A DNA stretch of 64,000 nucleotides from assembly GCF_000661915.1 (NCBI RefSeq), contig NZ_CP007509.1:2559501-2623500 (forward strand). Reading direction: 5' to 3'. Under the pieces are notes generated by a model. It was not told where the DNA came from, searched no databases, and was given only the letters and a program-made list of their open reading frames with translations. Source of the stretch: Stutzerimonas decontaminans. GTDB lineage: Bacteria > Pseudomonadota > Gammaproteobacteria > Pseudomonadales > Pseudomonadaceae. Both the position numbers and the translations under genes were made by a program. This document shows, one piece after another, positions 8,913 to 17,242 of the stretch; positions within the stretch are counted from its first letter, which is position 1; every line of letters starts with the position of its first letter.

Positions 8913-9214
8913 TGGCAACCCTGCATCTGCTTTCCCACACGCCTTTTGCCGATAGCCGCTTCGCCAGCTGTCTGCCGCTTCTGGCCGATTCCGACGCCCT
9001 GCTGCTGACCGGCGACGCGACCTACGCCCTGACGGCAGGCACACAGCCTGCGGCCGAACTGGAGCGCCTGCCGGAACAGGTCGCCGTGTTCGCGCTGGAG
9101 GAAGACGTGCAAGCCCGTGCACTCGATGCCCTGCCCGCGCGGGTGCAGTTGCTGAACTATGCCGCCTTTGTCGAGCTGACCTGCCGTTACGAACGGGTCA
9201 ATAGCTGGTTATGA
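8912..9214 (+). CDS. tusB: Sulfurtransferase complex subunit TusB
   Basis: This 100-residue DsrH-like protein is the smallest TusBCD subunit. It starts with the family pattern MATLHLLSHTPF, and LLLTGDATYAL lies in the first half. TusB has a structural role and lacks a catalytic cysteine; none is seen in the usual place. The start codon overlaps the tusC stop by one base, and the end overlaps tusE by four. Confidence 0.9.
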   Translation: MATLHLLSHTPFADSRFASCLPLLADSDALLLTGDATYALTAGTQPAAELERLPEQVAVFALEEDVQARALDALPARVQLLNYAAFVELTCRYERVNSWL

Positions 9215-9546
9215 GCAGTCTGGTCGTAGATGGGCGCGAGATCGCGCTGGACAAGGACGGCTTCCTGGTCGATTTGACCGACTGGAACGAGGCCGTTGCC
9301 GAAGCGCTGGCGCGCCGTGAAGAGCTGGAGCTGGAAGCCGAGCACTGGGAGATCATCCACCTGCTGCGCGCCTTCTATGCCGAATTCCAGCTCTCGCCGG
9401 CGACGCGTCCATTAATCAAGTACGCCGCCCTGAAACTCGGCGCGGAAAAGGGCAACAGCCTGCACCTCAACCGCCTGTTCAAGGGCACTCCTGCCAAGCT
9501 GGCCGCCAAGCTGGCCGGCCTGCCGAAACCGAGCAATTGCCTATGA
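9211..9546 (+). CDS. tusE: TusE/DsrC family sulfur carrier
   Basis: This 111-residue DsrC-fold protein accepts persulfide from TusD and hands it to MnmA for tRNA 2-thiouridine synthesis. The essential cysteine is the penultimate residue (C-terminus PKPSNCL, Cys110), as in the family. The second conserved DsrC cysteine, found in dissimilatory DsrC, is absent, which supports the tRNA-modification role. It is in an operon with tusDCB and overlaps ybiB by the ATGA arrangement. Confidence 0.95.
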   Translation: MSSLVVDGREIALDKDGFLVDLTDWNEAVAEALARREELELEAEHWEIIHLLRAFYAEFQLSPATRPLIKYAALKLGAEKGNSLHLNRLFKGTPAKLAAKLAGLPKPSNCL

Positions 9547-10526
9547 GCCTCGAGACTCCAGCCGAACATCCCTTTGCCGTGTATGTGCGCATCCTCGGCA
9601 AGGGCAAACGCGGCGCACGCGACCTGACGCGTGAAGAAGCCCGCGAGGCGATGGGCATGCTGCTCGACGGCAAGGTGGAGGACGCTCAGCTCGGTGCCTT
9701 CCTCATGTTGCTGCGGCACAAGGAAGAAAGTGCCGAAGAGCTGGCCGGCTTCACGGAGGCCGTGCGCGAGCGCGTGCACGCGCCGGCTATCGCGGTCGAT
9801 CTCGACTGGCCGAGCTATGCCGGCAAGAAGCGTCACCTGCCCTGGTATCTCTTGGCAGCCAAATGCCTGGCCAACAATGGCGTGCGCATCCTCCTGCATG
9901 GCGGCGGCGCCCACACCGCTGGGCGCATCTATACCGAACAACAGCTTGAACTGCTGGGCATTCGTCGCTGCGAGAATTGGCAACAGGTCAGCGCTGCGCT
10001 GGACCAGAGCAACCTCGCGTTTATCCCGCTGGGAGCCTGGATGCCCGTTCTGCAGCGCATGATCGACATGCGCAACCTGCTCGGCCTGCGCTCGCCGGTG
10101 CATTCGCTGGCCCGCCTGCTCAATCCGCTCGGTGCCCACTGCGGCCTGCAGAGCATCTTCCACCCCGGCTATCAGGATGCCCATCGCCAGGCCAGCACCC
10201 TGCTCGGCGACCACGCCATCGTCATCAAGGGCGAAGGCGGCGAGATCGAGATGAACCCGGACAACATTTCCCACCTCTACGGCACCACCAGCGGAATGCC
10301 CTGGGATGAAGAGTGGCCAGCACTGTCCGAGCGCCGGCATGTGAAGCCCGCACAGCTCGACTCGCAACAGCTGTTCGCGGTCTGGAGCGGCGCGCATGAA
10401 GATGCCTACGGCGAACTGGCGGTAATCGCCACCATGGCGCTTGCCTTGCGCGGCTTGGGGATGGAGCGCGAGGCAGCATTCGCCCAGGCTCGAACCTACT
10501 GGCAGGCACGCCACTCATCGATTTAA
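9543..10526 (+). CDS. ybiB: YbiB/TrpD2-type glycosyltransferase-fold nucleic-acid-binding protein
   Basis: This 327-residue protein is related to anthranilate phosphoribosyltransferase but belongs to the YbiB/TrpD2 branch, which as I recall binds nucleic acid and lacks the biosynthetic reaction. Family-like features are VRILGKGKRGARDLTREEA at the N-terminus, NNGVRILLHGGGAHTAGR in the middle and IKGEGGEIEMNP near residue 235. The start ATG 9543 overlaps the tusE stop. Its fixed place after tusDCBE suggests a link with tRNA metabolism, but this is inference. Confidence 0.85.
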   Translation: MSLETPAEHPFAVYVRILGKGKRGARDLTREEAREAMGMLLDGKVEDAQLGAFLMLLRHKEESAEELAGFTEAVRERVHAPAIAVDLDWPSYAGKKRHLPWYLLAAKCLANNGVRILLHGGGAHTAGRIYTEQQLELLGIRRCENWQQVSAALDQSNLAFIPLGAWMPVLQRMIDMRNLLGLRSPVHSLARLLNPLGAHCGLQSIFHPGYQDAHRQASTLLGDHAIVIKGEGGEIEMNPDNISHLYGTTSGMPWDEEWPALSERRHVKPAQLDSQQLFAVWSGAHEDAYGELAVIATMALALRGLGMEREAAFAQARTYWQARHSSI

Positions 10527-10546
10527 GCGATAGGATTAACCCACCG

Positions 10547-10581
10547 TTCGGTCACATTAATCGAACCATGCTTCCTAGACT
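10547..10581 (+). promoter_or_regulatory. Possible LysR-type operator and -10 upstream of the hydroquinone reductase
   Basis: TTCG at 10547-10550 and CGAA at 10562-10565 form a dyad with an 11-base spacer, a common LysR-type shape. TAGACT at 10576-10581 could be the -10. No regulator gene is adjacent. Confidence 0.3.
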
Positions 10582-10608
10582 GCCTCCTATCCGCAACAGG
10601 AGGACAAA

Positions 10609-11625
10609 ATGGGATTACTGATAGATGGCCAGTGGCATGACCGCTGGTACGCAAGCCGCGACGGCAGATTCGAACGAGAGCATTCCAAGCGTCACAACTG
10701 GATCACCCGGGACGGCTCGCCGGGCCCGGGTGGCAAGCCGGCATCTCCAGCCGAGGCTGGCCGCTACCACCTCTACGTCTCTCTCGCCTGTCCCTGGGCG
10801 CATCGCACACTGATCTACCGCAAACTCAAAGGCCTCGAAAAGCTGATCGACGTGTCTGTAGTCAGCTGGCTGATGGCGGAAAATGGCTGGACGTTCGACA
10901 AGGCCACCGGCTCCAGCGGCGATGCGCTGGACAATCTGGAGTTTCTGCATCAGCGCTACACCCGCGATGATTCCGGCTACTCCGGGCGCGTCACCGTACC
11001 GCTGCTGTGGGATCGCGAGCGCCAGTGCATCGTCAACAATGAATCTTCCGAGATCATCCGCATTCTCAACAGCGCCTTCGACGACCTCACCGGCTCGCAC
11101 CTGGATTTCTACCCCGAGCCGCTACGCGGCGAGATAGATGCGCTCAATGCGCGGATCTATCCGGCCATCAACAACGGCGTATACCGCGCCGGCTTCGCCA
11201 CCACACAGGAGGCGTATGAAGAGGCATTCGACGAGCTGTTTCGCGAGCTAGATTGGGTCGAGCGGCGGCTGGGCAAACAGCGTTACCTGACCGGGGAATA
11301 TCTGACGGAAGCCGACTGGCGCCTGTTCACCACGGCCGTGCGCTTCGATGCGGTGTACTTCGGCCATTTCAAGTGCAACCTGCGCCGAATCGAGGACTAT
11401 CCGAACCTGTCGAACTGGCTGCGCGAGCTGTACCAGTGGCCTGGTATCGCCGAAACGGTGGACTTTACCCATATCAAGAGCCACTACTACGCCAGCCACC
11501 GTCAGATCAACGGCAACGGCATCATTCCCAAAGGGCCAGCCCTTGGGCTGCACCGACCGCATGACCGCGAGCGGCTTCCGGGACGCGGGATTTGGACGAG
11601 GGAGAGCGTGAAGCTGCAAGCGTGA
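10609..11625 (+). CDS. yqjG: Glutathionyl-hydroquinone reductase (Xi-class GST, YqjG/ECM4 family)
   Basis: This 338-residue cytosolic enzyme reduces glutathionyl-hydroquinones, releasing glutathione and protecting against quinone stress. The active cysteine is Cys61 in ACPWAHR, the hallmark of this class; ordinary GSTs use Tyr or Ser. The VNNESSEIIR glutathione-binding block is near residue 145, and the C-terminal helical domain follows. AGGAGG about 8 bases upstream supports the start. The last residues (ESVKLQA) are encoded by sequence resembling the intergenic repeat that follows, so the native end may have been altered by that repeat. Confidence 0.92.
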   Translation: MGLLIDGQWHDRWYASRDGRFEREHSKRHNWITRDGSPGPGGKPASPAEAGRYHLYVSLACPWAHRTLIYRKLKGLEKLIDVSVVSWLMAENGWTFDKATGSSGDALDNLEFLHQRYTRDDSGYSGRVTVPLLWDRERQCIVNNESSEIIRILNSAFDDLTGSHLDFYPEPLRGEIDALNARIYPAINNGVYRAGFATTQEAYEEAFDELFRELDWVERRLGKQRYLTGEYLTEADWRLFTTAVRFDAVYFGHFKCNLRRIEDYPNLSNWLRELYQWPGIAETVDFTHIKSHYYASHRQINGNGIIPKGPALGLHRPHDRERLPGRGIWTRESVKLQA

Positions 11626-11637
11626 AGCTTGAAGAGC

Positions 11638-11713
11638 ATCGCCGCGAGGGCGCGCCTCCCACAGCTTTGTGCCGCACGTGGTGCCTTTGTGGGACGCCCG
11701 ACCTCGGGGCGAT
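11638..11713. repeat. REP-like inverted repeat pair
   Basis: Two 26-base arms (11638-11663 and 11688-11713) are inverted copies with four mismatches, starting atcgcc and ending cccaca. This is the shape of pseudomonad REP elements. It may act as a bidirectional terminator between the convergent reductase and nahK genes. Confidence 0.65.
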
Positions 11714-11744
11714 TGCGTGGTCTGGTCTGTACGGGATCGCGTAG

Positions 11745-14384
11745 TTACCCGGCGCTGCCATGTTCGAGCATGTGGCACATGGCGGTTTTCAGCTTCATCG
11801 GCCGCACCGGTTTGTGCATCAGCATATGCCCGAGCTCGCGCACCTGCTGCTTGAGTTCGTTGCTGTAGTTGGCAGTGATCATCAGCGCCGGTAACGGGCT
11901 GGCGCGTCGCGCGTTGACGGTGGCGACGACGTCGATGCCGGTGTGGCCGTTGTCGAGGTGGTAATCGGCAATCATCAGGTCGGCTTCAGCATGGAAGTTG
12001 TCGACCTGCCGCGCCAGGTCTTCCTCGGACAGCGCCGTGATGACCTTGCAACCCCAGCCTTCCAGCAACGTGCGCATGCCGGCGCAGATCGCAGTATCGT
12101 TATCCAGCACCCATACCCGGGCGCCCTGCAGGCGCTGCAGTACGAGTTCCGTGGTGCTTGGCTCCGGGCGTGCCTTGGGCGCGCGCTTGGCCAGCGGCAC
12201 CTCGATGGCGAAGCAGGAGCCACGTCCCGGTTGCGAAGTGACACGAATCCGATGACCGAGGATGCGCGCGATCTTCTCGACGATGGCGAGGCCTAGGCCC
12301 AGCCCGCGATCCTGATTCGGCCGTACGCCCTCCCCGCGTTTGAATTCCTGGAAGATCTCCTCGAGCTTGTCCGAGGCGATGCCGACGCCGGTATCCCACA
12401 CTTCGATGGACAGGCTCTGCCGATGCCGGCGGCAGCCCAACAGCACGCGCCCCTTGGGCGTGTAGCGAATGGCATTGGTCAGCAGATTGCGCAGGATGCG
12501 CGCCAGCAGCTGGATATCGCTGCGCACCAGTGCCGAACAGGGAATGAAATCCAGCTGCAGCTGCTCGGCCCCGGCGATCTGGCGAAACTCCATGGCGAGG
12601 TTTTCCAGCAGCTCGCTGACGGCAAATGGGGCGATATCCGGCTTGATCACGCCGGCATCCAGCTTGGAAATATCGACCAGCGTGCCGAGCAGGTTTTCTA
12701 CGTCTTCCAGCGAATTGCTGATATTGCGGATCAACCCGCCATTGAGCGCGCCCGGCTGTTCGAGCAAGGCGCTGGTGAACAACCGTGCAGCGTTGAGCGG
12801 CTGCAACAGATCGTGGCTGACCGCCGCGAGGAACTTGGTCTTGGACAGGTTGGCCACTTCCGCTTCGCGCTTGGCCTCGCGCAGCCGCGCCTCGGCATGA
12901 CTGCGCTCGTCGATCTCGCGCAACAGCTGGTCGTTGAGACTGGTCAACTCGGCAGTGCGCTCTCGCACGCGCTGTTCGAGGTTCTGGTAGGCCTGATGCA
13001 GCGCCTCGGCGGTGCGCCGGCGGTCGGTGATGTCCTGGATCAGCACGAAGATACCGGCCACCTCACCATTGGCCTGCCGGTTCGGCACATAGGAGCGCAG
13101 CATGTAGCGCTGCTGGCCGGCATGGTTGCGCTCGGCCATTTCGAAACTTACGCTTTCGCCGGACAGTGCGCGATCGATGTAAGGCTCCAGTTGCCGCCAA
13201 TGCTCGCCGCTGTGGACCTCGCGCAGGGACTGGCCGAGCATGCCGTCGCTGGGCCAGCGGTACCACTCCTCGTAGACCTTGTTGGTGAACTCGTAGGTAA
13301 GATCGGCCGAGACATAGGCAATCAGCGCCGGCACGTGGTCGGTGATCAGGCGAATCCAGCGCTCGCTCTCGCGCAGCGCCTCGGCATGGCGGTAGCGCTC
13401 GGTGATATCGGTGAAAGTATTGACGAAGCCGCCGGTGGGCAGCGCGTGGGTGCGAATTTCCAGCACTCGCCCGTCGAACAGCCGCTGTTCCAGCTCGCGA
13501 ATCGGCCGGCCGCGGGCATCGCGGCTGTTGGGCGTGAGCAGGGTCAGCTCGCTGTCGGCCATGACCTCCTCGAACGGCCGATGCGCCTCGATCGGCGCCA
13601 GCCCGCAGAGTTCAAGAAAGCGCCGATTCCACAGTTCCAGCGCGCCTTCGGCGCTGACCATGGCGACGCCCTGGGACAGGTTGTCCACCGCGCGCTGCAG
13701 CAGCCGCGACTTCTGCGCCAGCGCCTGCTCGCGGCGCATGGTTTCGCTGACCTTCACTTCGGTGATGTCGGTGTAGAGGATGACCAGACCGCCTTCGCGG
13801 GTCGGGCGCTCACTGACCTGCACCCAGCGCCCGTTGTTCAGCCGATACACCGTCGGCTCGTCGCCCTTGCCGCGGTGTTCCTCGACGATCAGCCCGGTGC
13901 TTTCCGCCAGCCGCCGCACCTCCGCCAGCCGCGTGCCGGCGTTGATGCGCGCGCGCGTGCGTGTCCACAGCGACTTGAAGCGGCGATTGAAGAGGACGAT
14001 GCGCTGGTCGCGGTCGAACAGCACGAAAGCGTCGGAGATGCTCTCGATGGCGTCGACCAGGTGCTGGTGCGCGGTTTCCGCGCGCAACCGCGCATCGCTG
14101 AGCAGCTGGTTGCTGCCCTTGAGTTCGGCCATTGCCTGATTCAGGGCATCGGTGCGCTCGCGGACCTGCTCGGCCAATTCCACCGAATGCTGGAAGGCCG
14201 CGTAAGAGGCATCCCGTCCGGCACCGCTGGATTCCACGCGCTCAATCAGGGCAGCGTTGATGCGTTTGAGTTTGTGGTTCTCTCGCTCGAGTTCGGCCTG
14301 CCGTGCCAGCAGCTCAGCGACCTGCCCGGCCTCCGGGTCGGCCAATGGCGACACCGGTGAAGGTCTGGTTGATGTGCATGCCAT
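11745..14384 (-). CDS. nahK: PAS-rich hybrid sensor histidine kinase, NahK-like
   Basis: This protein of about 879 residues has an N-terminal coiled coil, three PAS domains (roughly 110-470, with LVDAIESISDAFVLFDRDQRIV and ITDHVPALIAYVSADL), a HisKA domain with the phosphorylatable His524 in AAVSHDLLQPLNAAR, a HATPase domain (NLLTNAIRYTP, DTGVGI, GLGLGLAIV) and a C-terminal receiver with Asp807 in IADYHLDNG. The neighbouring FIST gene identifies it as NahK, the nitric-oxide-associated kinase that in P. aeruginosa is controlled by NosP and feeds HptB and biofilm control. The start is uncertain: the given ATG overlaps nosP by 71 bases, and a GTG a few codons later is possible. No membrane segment is visible. 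Confidence 0.88.
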   Translation of the reverse strand: MACTSTRPSPVSPLADPEAGQVAELLARQAELERENHKLKRINAALIERVESSGAGRDASYAAFQHSVELAEQVRERTDALNQAMAELKGSNQLLSDARLRAETAHQHLVDAIESISDAFVLFDRDQRIVLFNRRFKSLWTRTRARINAGTRLAEVRRLAESTGLIVEEHRGKGDEPTVYRLNNGRWVQVSERPTREGGLVILYTDITEVKVSETMRREQALAQKSRLLQRAVDNLSQGVAMVSAEGALELWNRRFLELCGLAPIEAHRPFEEVMADSELTLLTPNSRDARGRPIRELEQRLFDGRVLEIRTHALPTGGFVNTFTDITERYRHAEALRESERWIRLITDHVPALIAYVSADLTYEFTNKVYEEWYRWPSDGMLGQSLREVHSGEHWRQLEPYIDRALSGESVSFEMAERNHAGQQRYMLRSYVPNRQANGEVAGIFVLIQDITDRRRTAEALHQAYQNLEQRVRERTAELTSLNDQLLREIDERSHAEARLREAKREAEVANLSKTKFLAAVSHDLLQPLNAARLFTSALLEQPGALNGGLIRNISNSLEDVENLLGTLVDISKLDAGVIKPDIAPFAVSELLENLAMEFRQIAGAEQLQLDFIPCSALVRSDIQLLARILRNLLTNAIRYTPKGRVLLGCRRHRQSLSIEVWDTGVGIASDKLEEIFQEFKRGEGVRPNQDRGLGLGLAIVEKIARILGHRIRVTSQPGRGSCFAIEVPLAKRAPKARPEPSTTELVLQRLQGARVWVLDNDTAICAGMRTLLEGWGCKVITALSEEDLARQVDNFHAEADLMIADYHLDNGHTGIDVVATVNARRASPLPALMITANYSNELKQQVRELGHMLMHKPVRPMKLKTAMCHMLEHGSAG

Positions 14385-15486
14385 TGAACTGCTCTCCGTA
14401 GGTGTTGAAGCCGATCACCTGCTGGCGTCGGAGAAAAGCCGAAGTCTGTTCGCTGGTGTCGTTGCCCTCGATTTCCAGCCGGCGCAAGAAGCAGTCACAA
14501 CCAATGGTCAGCAGCGGCGGCCCGAGGCGCTGTTCCAGCCGCTCGAACAGGGCTTCCAGATTCGGCATCAGCGGGCCGGGTTCCATGGCGGTGAGCACGA
14601 TGCCGTTCTCCACGGCGCAATAGAAGGTCAGGCTCATGTCCTCGTTGACCTTCTGGATCGAGCGCACGTAGTAGTGCTCGTTGATCCGCACCGCCAGCGG
14701 ATGGGCCGCGAACAAGCGGTGATCGAGATCGCTTACCGGCACACCGATCAGCCGGGCATATTCCTCCGCGGCCGGCTCGGCGTTCAGCTCGTAGACTCGC
14801 CGGCTGTTGCTGTCGGCGCGGGTCACCACCAGTTTGTCTTCCAGCGGCAGGATGTGATGGGTGGTGAACACCTCGAAATCCAGCCAAGTGTTGATCAGCA
14901 CCACGATCGCCGCGCCACTGTAGAAACGGCCGTCGTAATACACATAGGTATCGCTGAGGTGGTTGTCGTCGCCGGCTGAGCCACCGAAATGCGGGATGCT
15001 GCCGAAGGCGGCGCTCAGTGCCGAGAGCACCACCTCCTCGCGACTGGATAGCCCGTCGAGCAGAGTCAACGCAAAGCTGTGGTCCTTGATCGGCGCCAGC
15101 GAGTTGCTGCGGCAGTCACTGCCCAGACGTTCGACCAGCTGCTGCGCCTCGATCAGGCTGAAGCGATCCATCTCGTCGATCAGCTCGCAGGCAATGGAGA
15201 AGCTGCGATGGTCGAAACCAACCGCTGTCACGCAGCTGCGACCGTAGCCCTGGGAGGTAATCTCGCCCGCCGAGGTGCAACCGACCAGACGCACGCCACC
15301 GAAGTATTGACGCAGCGCATCGCCCAGCGCCGGCAGGTCGTATTCAGCCGAACAGAAGAACAGCACGAAGCCCAGATGCGGATGCATCAGTTGGCGCGCC
15401 AGGTCTTGTGCCACCGTTTCGGGTAGCCGGGCGTCGGACATCGCCGTGCGTATTACTTCGCCTTGTTCATCAGTCACGCACGGCAC
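14314..15486 (-). CDS. nosP: FIST-domain nitric-oxide sensor, NosP-like
   Basis: This protein of up to 390 residues has a FIST_N domain (about 40-230, including GCTSAGEIT and HFGGSAGDDNH) and a FIST_C domain (about 240-380, ending in IGFNTYGEQFNG). NosP in P. aeruginosa is a haem protein that binds NO and inhibits the autophosphorylation of the adjacent kinase NahK. The same order and overlap here support that assignment. The start is a GTG at 15486; an ATG at 15441 (MSDARL) is an alternative with a similar weak ribosome-binding site. NO sensing fits a denitrifying pseudomonad. Confidence 0.85.
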   Translation of the reverse strand: MPCVTDEQGEVIRTAMSDARLPETVAQDLARQLMHPHLGFVLFFCSAEYDLPALGDALRQYFGGVRLVGCTSAGEITSQGYGRSCVTAVGFDHRSFSIACELIDEMDRFSLIEAQQLVERLGSDCRSNSLAPIKDHSFALTLLDGLSSREEVVLSALSAAFGSIPHFGGSAGDDNHLSDTYVYYDGRFYSGAAIVVLINTWLDFEVFTTHHILPLEDKLVVTRADSNSRRVYELNAEPAAEEYARLIGVPVSDLDHRLFAAHPLAVRINEHYYVRSIQKVNEDMSLTFYCAVENGIVLTAMEPGPLMPNLEALFERLEQRLGPPLLTIGCDCFLRRLEIEGNDTSEQTSAFLRRQQVIGFNTYGEQFNGMHINQTFTGVAIGRPGGRAGR

Positions 15487-15650
15487 CCCGCACCACTTGA
15501 ATCGGATGACCCCATTCTTAGGCAGGGCATATGGGACGAAAATGCTACTTGAGTACCGGTAAAGGCCTGCCTAGGTAGCATCGCGACAAAACAACGCTGG
15601 CTGCGATCAGTTCCGCTGCGGACAGCATCCCTCTCGGGATGCGCAGACAG

Positions 15651-15684
15651 CAAAAAGGCTGGCCCCTCACGGGTACCAGCCTTT
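15651..15684 (-). terminator. Rho-independent terminator after the porin gene
   Basis: On the minus strand a 9-bp stem (15654-15662 with 15676-15684) is followed by a TTTTTG tract. It lies about 120 bases past the porin stop. A separate small hairpin, gcatccc...gggatgc, is at about 15625-15642. Confidence 0.8.
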
Positions 15685-15804
15685 CAGGATGCAGCGGTAG
15701 TCGCTGCAGTCAGGGCGTGGGGACGATCAACGTACGCTCCACTGCATCGCAACGGCTGGCGCGACCTACGGTTCGGCTGCCATCCGCGCCCTGTTTCCAG
15801 CGAC

Positions 15805-16992
15805 TTAGAAGCTGAGCGCGGCGCCCACTGCAAAGGTGCGGGTTTCCTCATCCAGCGTCGGGGTATCGCGACCTTCGATCTCGAACTGATTCAGCTCGGC
15901 AACCAGCGTCAGGTTGTCATTGATGCTGTGGAACAGCGCGATGCCGCGGGTTTCATAATCAGCCGCACTGCCCAGGCCATTGCCGTCATCCTTGGTCTTG
16001 CCGTAGGACAGCGCTACACGGTTCTTGCCGAAACGGTAGGAGCCCTGCAGCAGGTAGCCGTCGCTATCCACTTCGCGCAGCAGTGCCTCGCCGGCGTTAT
16101 TGGTGAAGAACGGGTTGATGCCTTCTGCCTGGAAGCCCGAGGCGGTCAGCGACAGGTTGCCCATCTTGGCCTGTACGCCATAACCGAGGCCCTTCGAATC
16201 GACTTTTTCGATGCTGCTGTCGGTGTTGTCCGAGCTCTGCTGCATGCCGTTGATCCAGGTGTAGAACTGGGTGCCGCCCAGGTCGAACTCGTAGGTGATT
16301 TCGGTTTCGAAGCGCGGCGCTTCCTGGTAGGCCTTGTCCAGGGCAGTGCTGGTGTCGCTGGTAGTGTCAACCGGGTCCATGACGCCGGCAGCGATGCGCA
16401 GACCGTTCATCTTCGGCGAGCGGTAAGTGATCTGCGAGGTCGGGAACGGGTACGGATAGCCGGTACCGATGTTGCCGAAGGACACGCCACCACCATCAAC
16501 CAGACCCAGGGTGTCGCTCACCTGACCATAACCGCTGAGCAGTTCATCGAGCAGGATGTTGGAGCGACCGAACAGGCCAAAGTCCTTACCGAACAGCACC
16601 TCACCCCACTGATCGTTGGCAACGGTGGCGTAGAACTGACGAACATCGATGCCGGTTTCGGTGCCATTGGTATCGCTGTCGTTGATCGAGACCCAGAACG
16701 ACGAGCGACCACCCAGCTTGAGGTCGCCGACCTGCTTGCCGAAGTTGAAGCCGATCCAGTTGGGCAGGAAGCCCATCTTCACCCGCGACTGCTTGCGATC
16801 GAACTGCTCGCCGTCCCGCTCCACGTCGCTGTGGACGTAGAAGGTGTTGAAGTAACCATCGGTGGAGAAGGTTGTGTCGTTCTCATCGTAAAGCACGATT
16901 TCGGCAACAGCCGACTGGCTCACTGTCATGGCGACGGCACTGGCCAGGACCAGTGGCAACAGGGTTGATACGGCTTTCTTGTTGTTGTGCAT
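15805..16992 (-). CDS. Outer-membrane porin, general trimeric porin family
   Basis: This 395-residue protein has a signal peptide (MHNNKK, hydrophobic core, cleavage near AVAE), then alternating beta-strand sequence, and ends in the terminal Phe typical of outer-membrane barrels (FAVGAALSF). The pattern DGYFNTFYVHSDVERDGEQFDRKQSRVKMG and LFGKDFGLFGRSNILLDELL resembles pseudomonad Gram-negative porins of unknown solute preference. GGAGAG lies 6 bases before the start. It is a single-gene unit between a terminator and a 10-bp inverted repeat upstream. Confidence 0.88.
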   Translation of the reverse strand: MHNNKKAVSTLLPLVLASAVAMTVSQSAVAEIVLYDENDTTFSTDGYFNTFYVHSDVERDGEQFDRKQSRVKMGFLPNWIGFNFGKQVGDLKLGGRSSFWVSINDSDTNGTETGIDVRQFYATVANDQWGEVLFGKDFGLFGRSNILLDELLSGYGQVSDTLGLVDGGGVSFGNIGTGYPYPFPTSQITYRSPKMNGLRIAAGVMDPVDTTSDTSTALDKAYQEAPRFETEITYEFDLGGTQFYTWINGMQQSSDNTDSSIEKVDSKGLGYGVQAKMGNLSLTASGFQAEGINPFFTNNAGEALLREVDSDGYLLQGSYRFGKNRVALSYGKTKDDGNGLGSAADYETRGIALFHSINDNLTLVAELNQFEIEGRDTPTLDEETRTFAVGAALSF

Positions 16993-17075
16993 GGCGCTCT
17001 CCGCGGTATTGACGACAAGCAGTCGTGACGGGAGCGATTATCGAAAGCCCATCAAAGCGGACATACGCTGCGATG

Positions 17076-17102
17076 GCGGCGAAAGGCTAGTACTTTCGCC
17101 GC
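17076..17102. repeat. 10-bp perfect inverted repeat upstream of the porin gene
   Basis: GCGGCGAAAG at 17076-17085 and its exact complement at 17093-17102 are separated by seven bases. It lies 84-110 bp upstream of the porin ATG and 140 bp past the pqqF stop. It could be an operator or a weak terminator for pqqF; there is no T tract. Confidence 0.5.
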
Positions 17103-17242
17103 GGGTGCAGTCTTGCATGCAAAGCATTTCATCCGTGCGGCTGAGCCGCTGCGCTTAGGTCGTACACCCAAAGCAGCGACCGCCGTCCTGCTGAACGACA
17201 TGGGGCTGCTCAAGGACCGGCATTCAGGTCGAACTGGATCGC

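Noticed and set aside
12423..14360. Long plus-strand open frame (645 codons) opposite nahK
   Set aside because: It is antisense to a kinase with intact HisKA, HATPase and receiver motifs; its product is low-complexity with no recognisable domain. High GC creates such frames.
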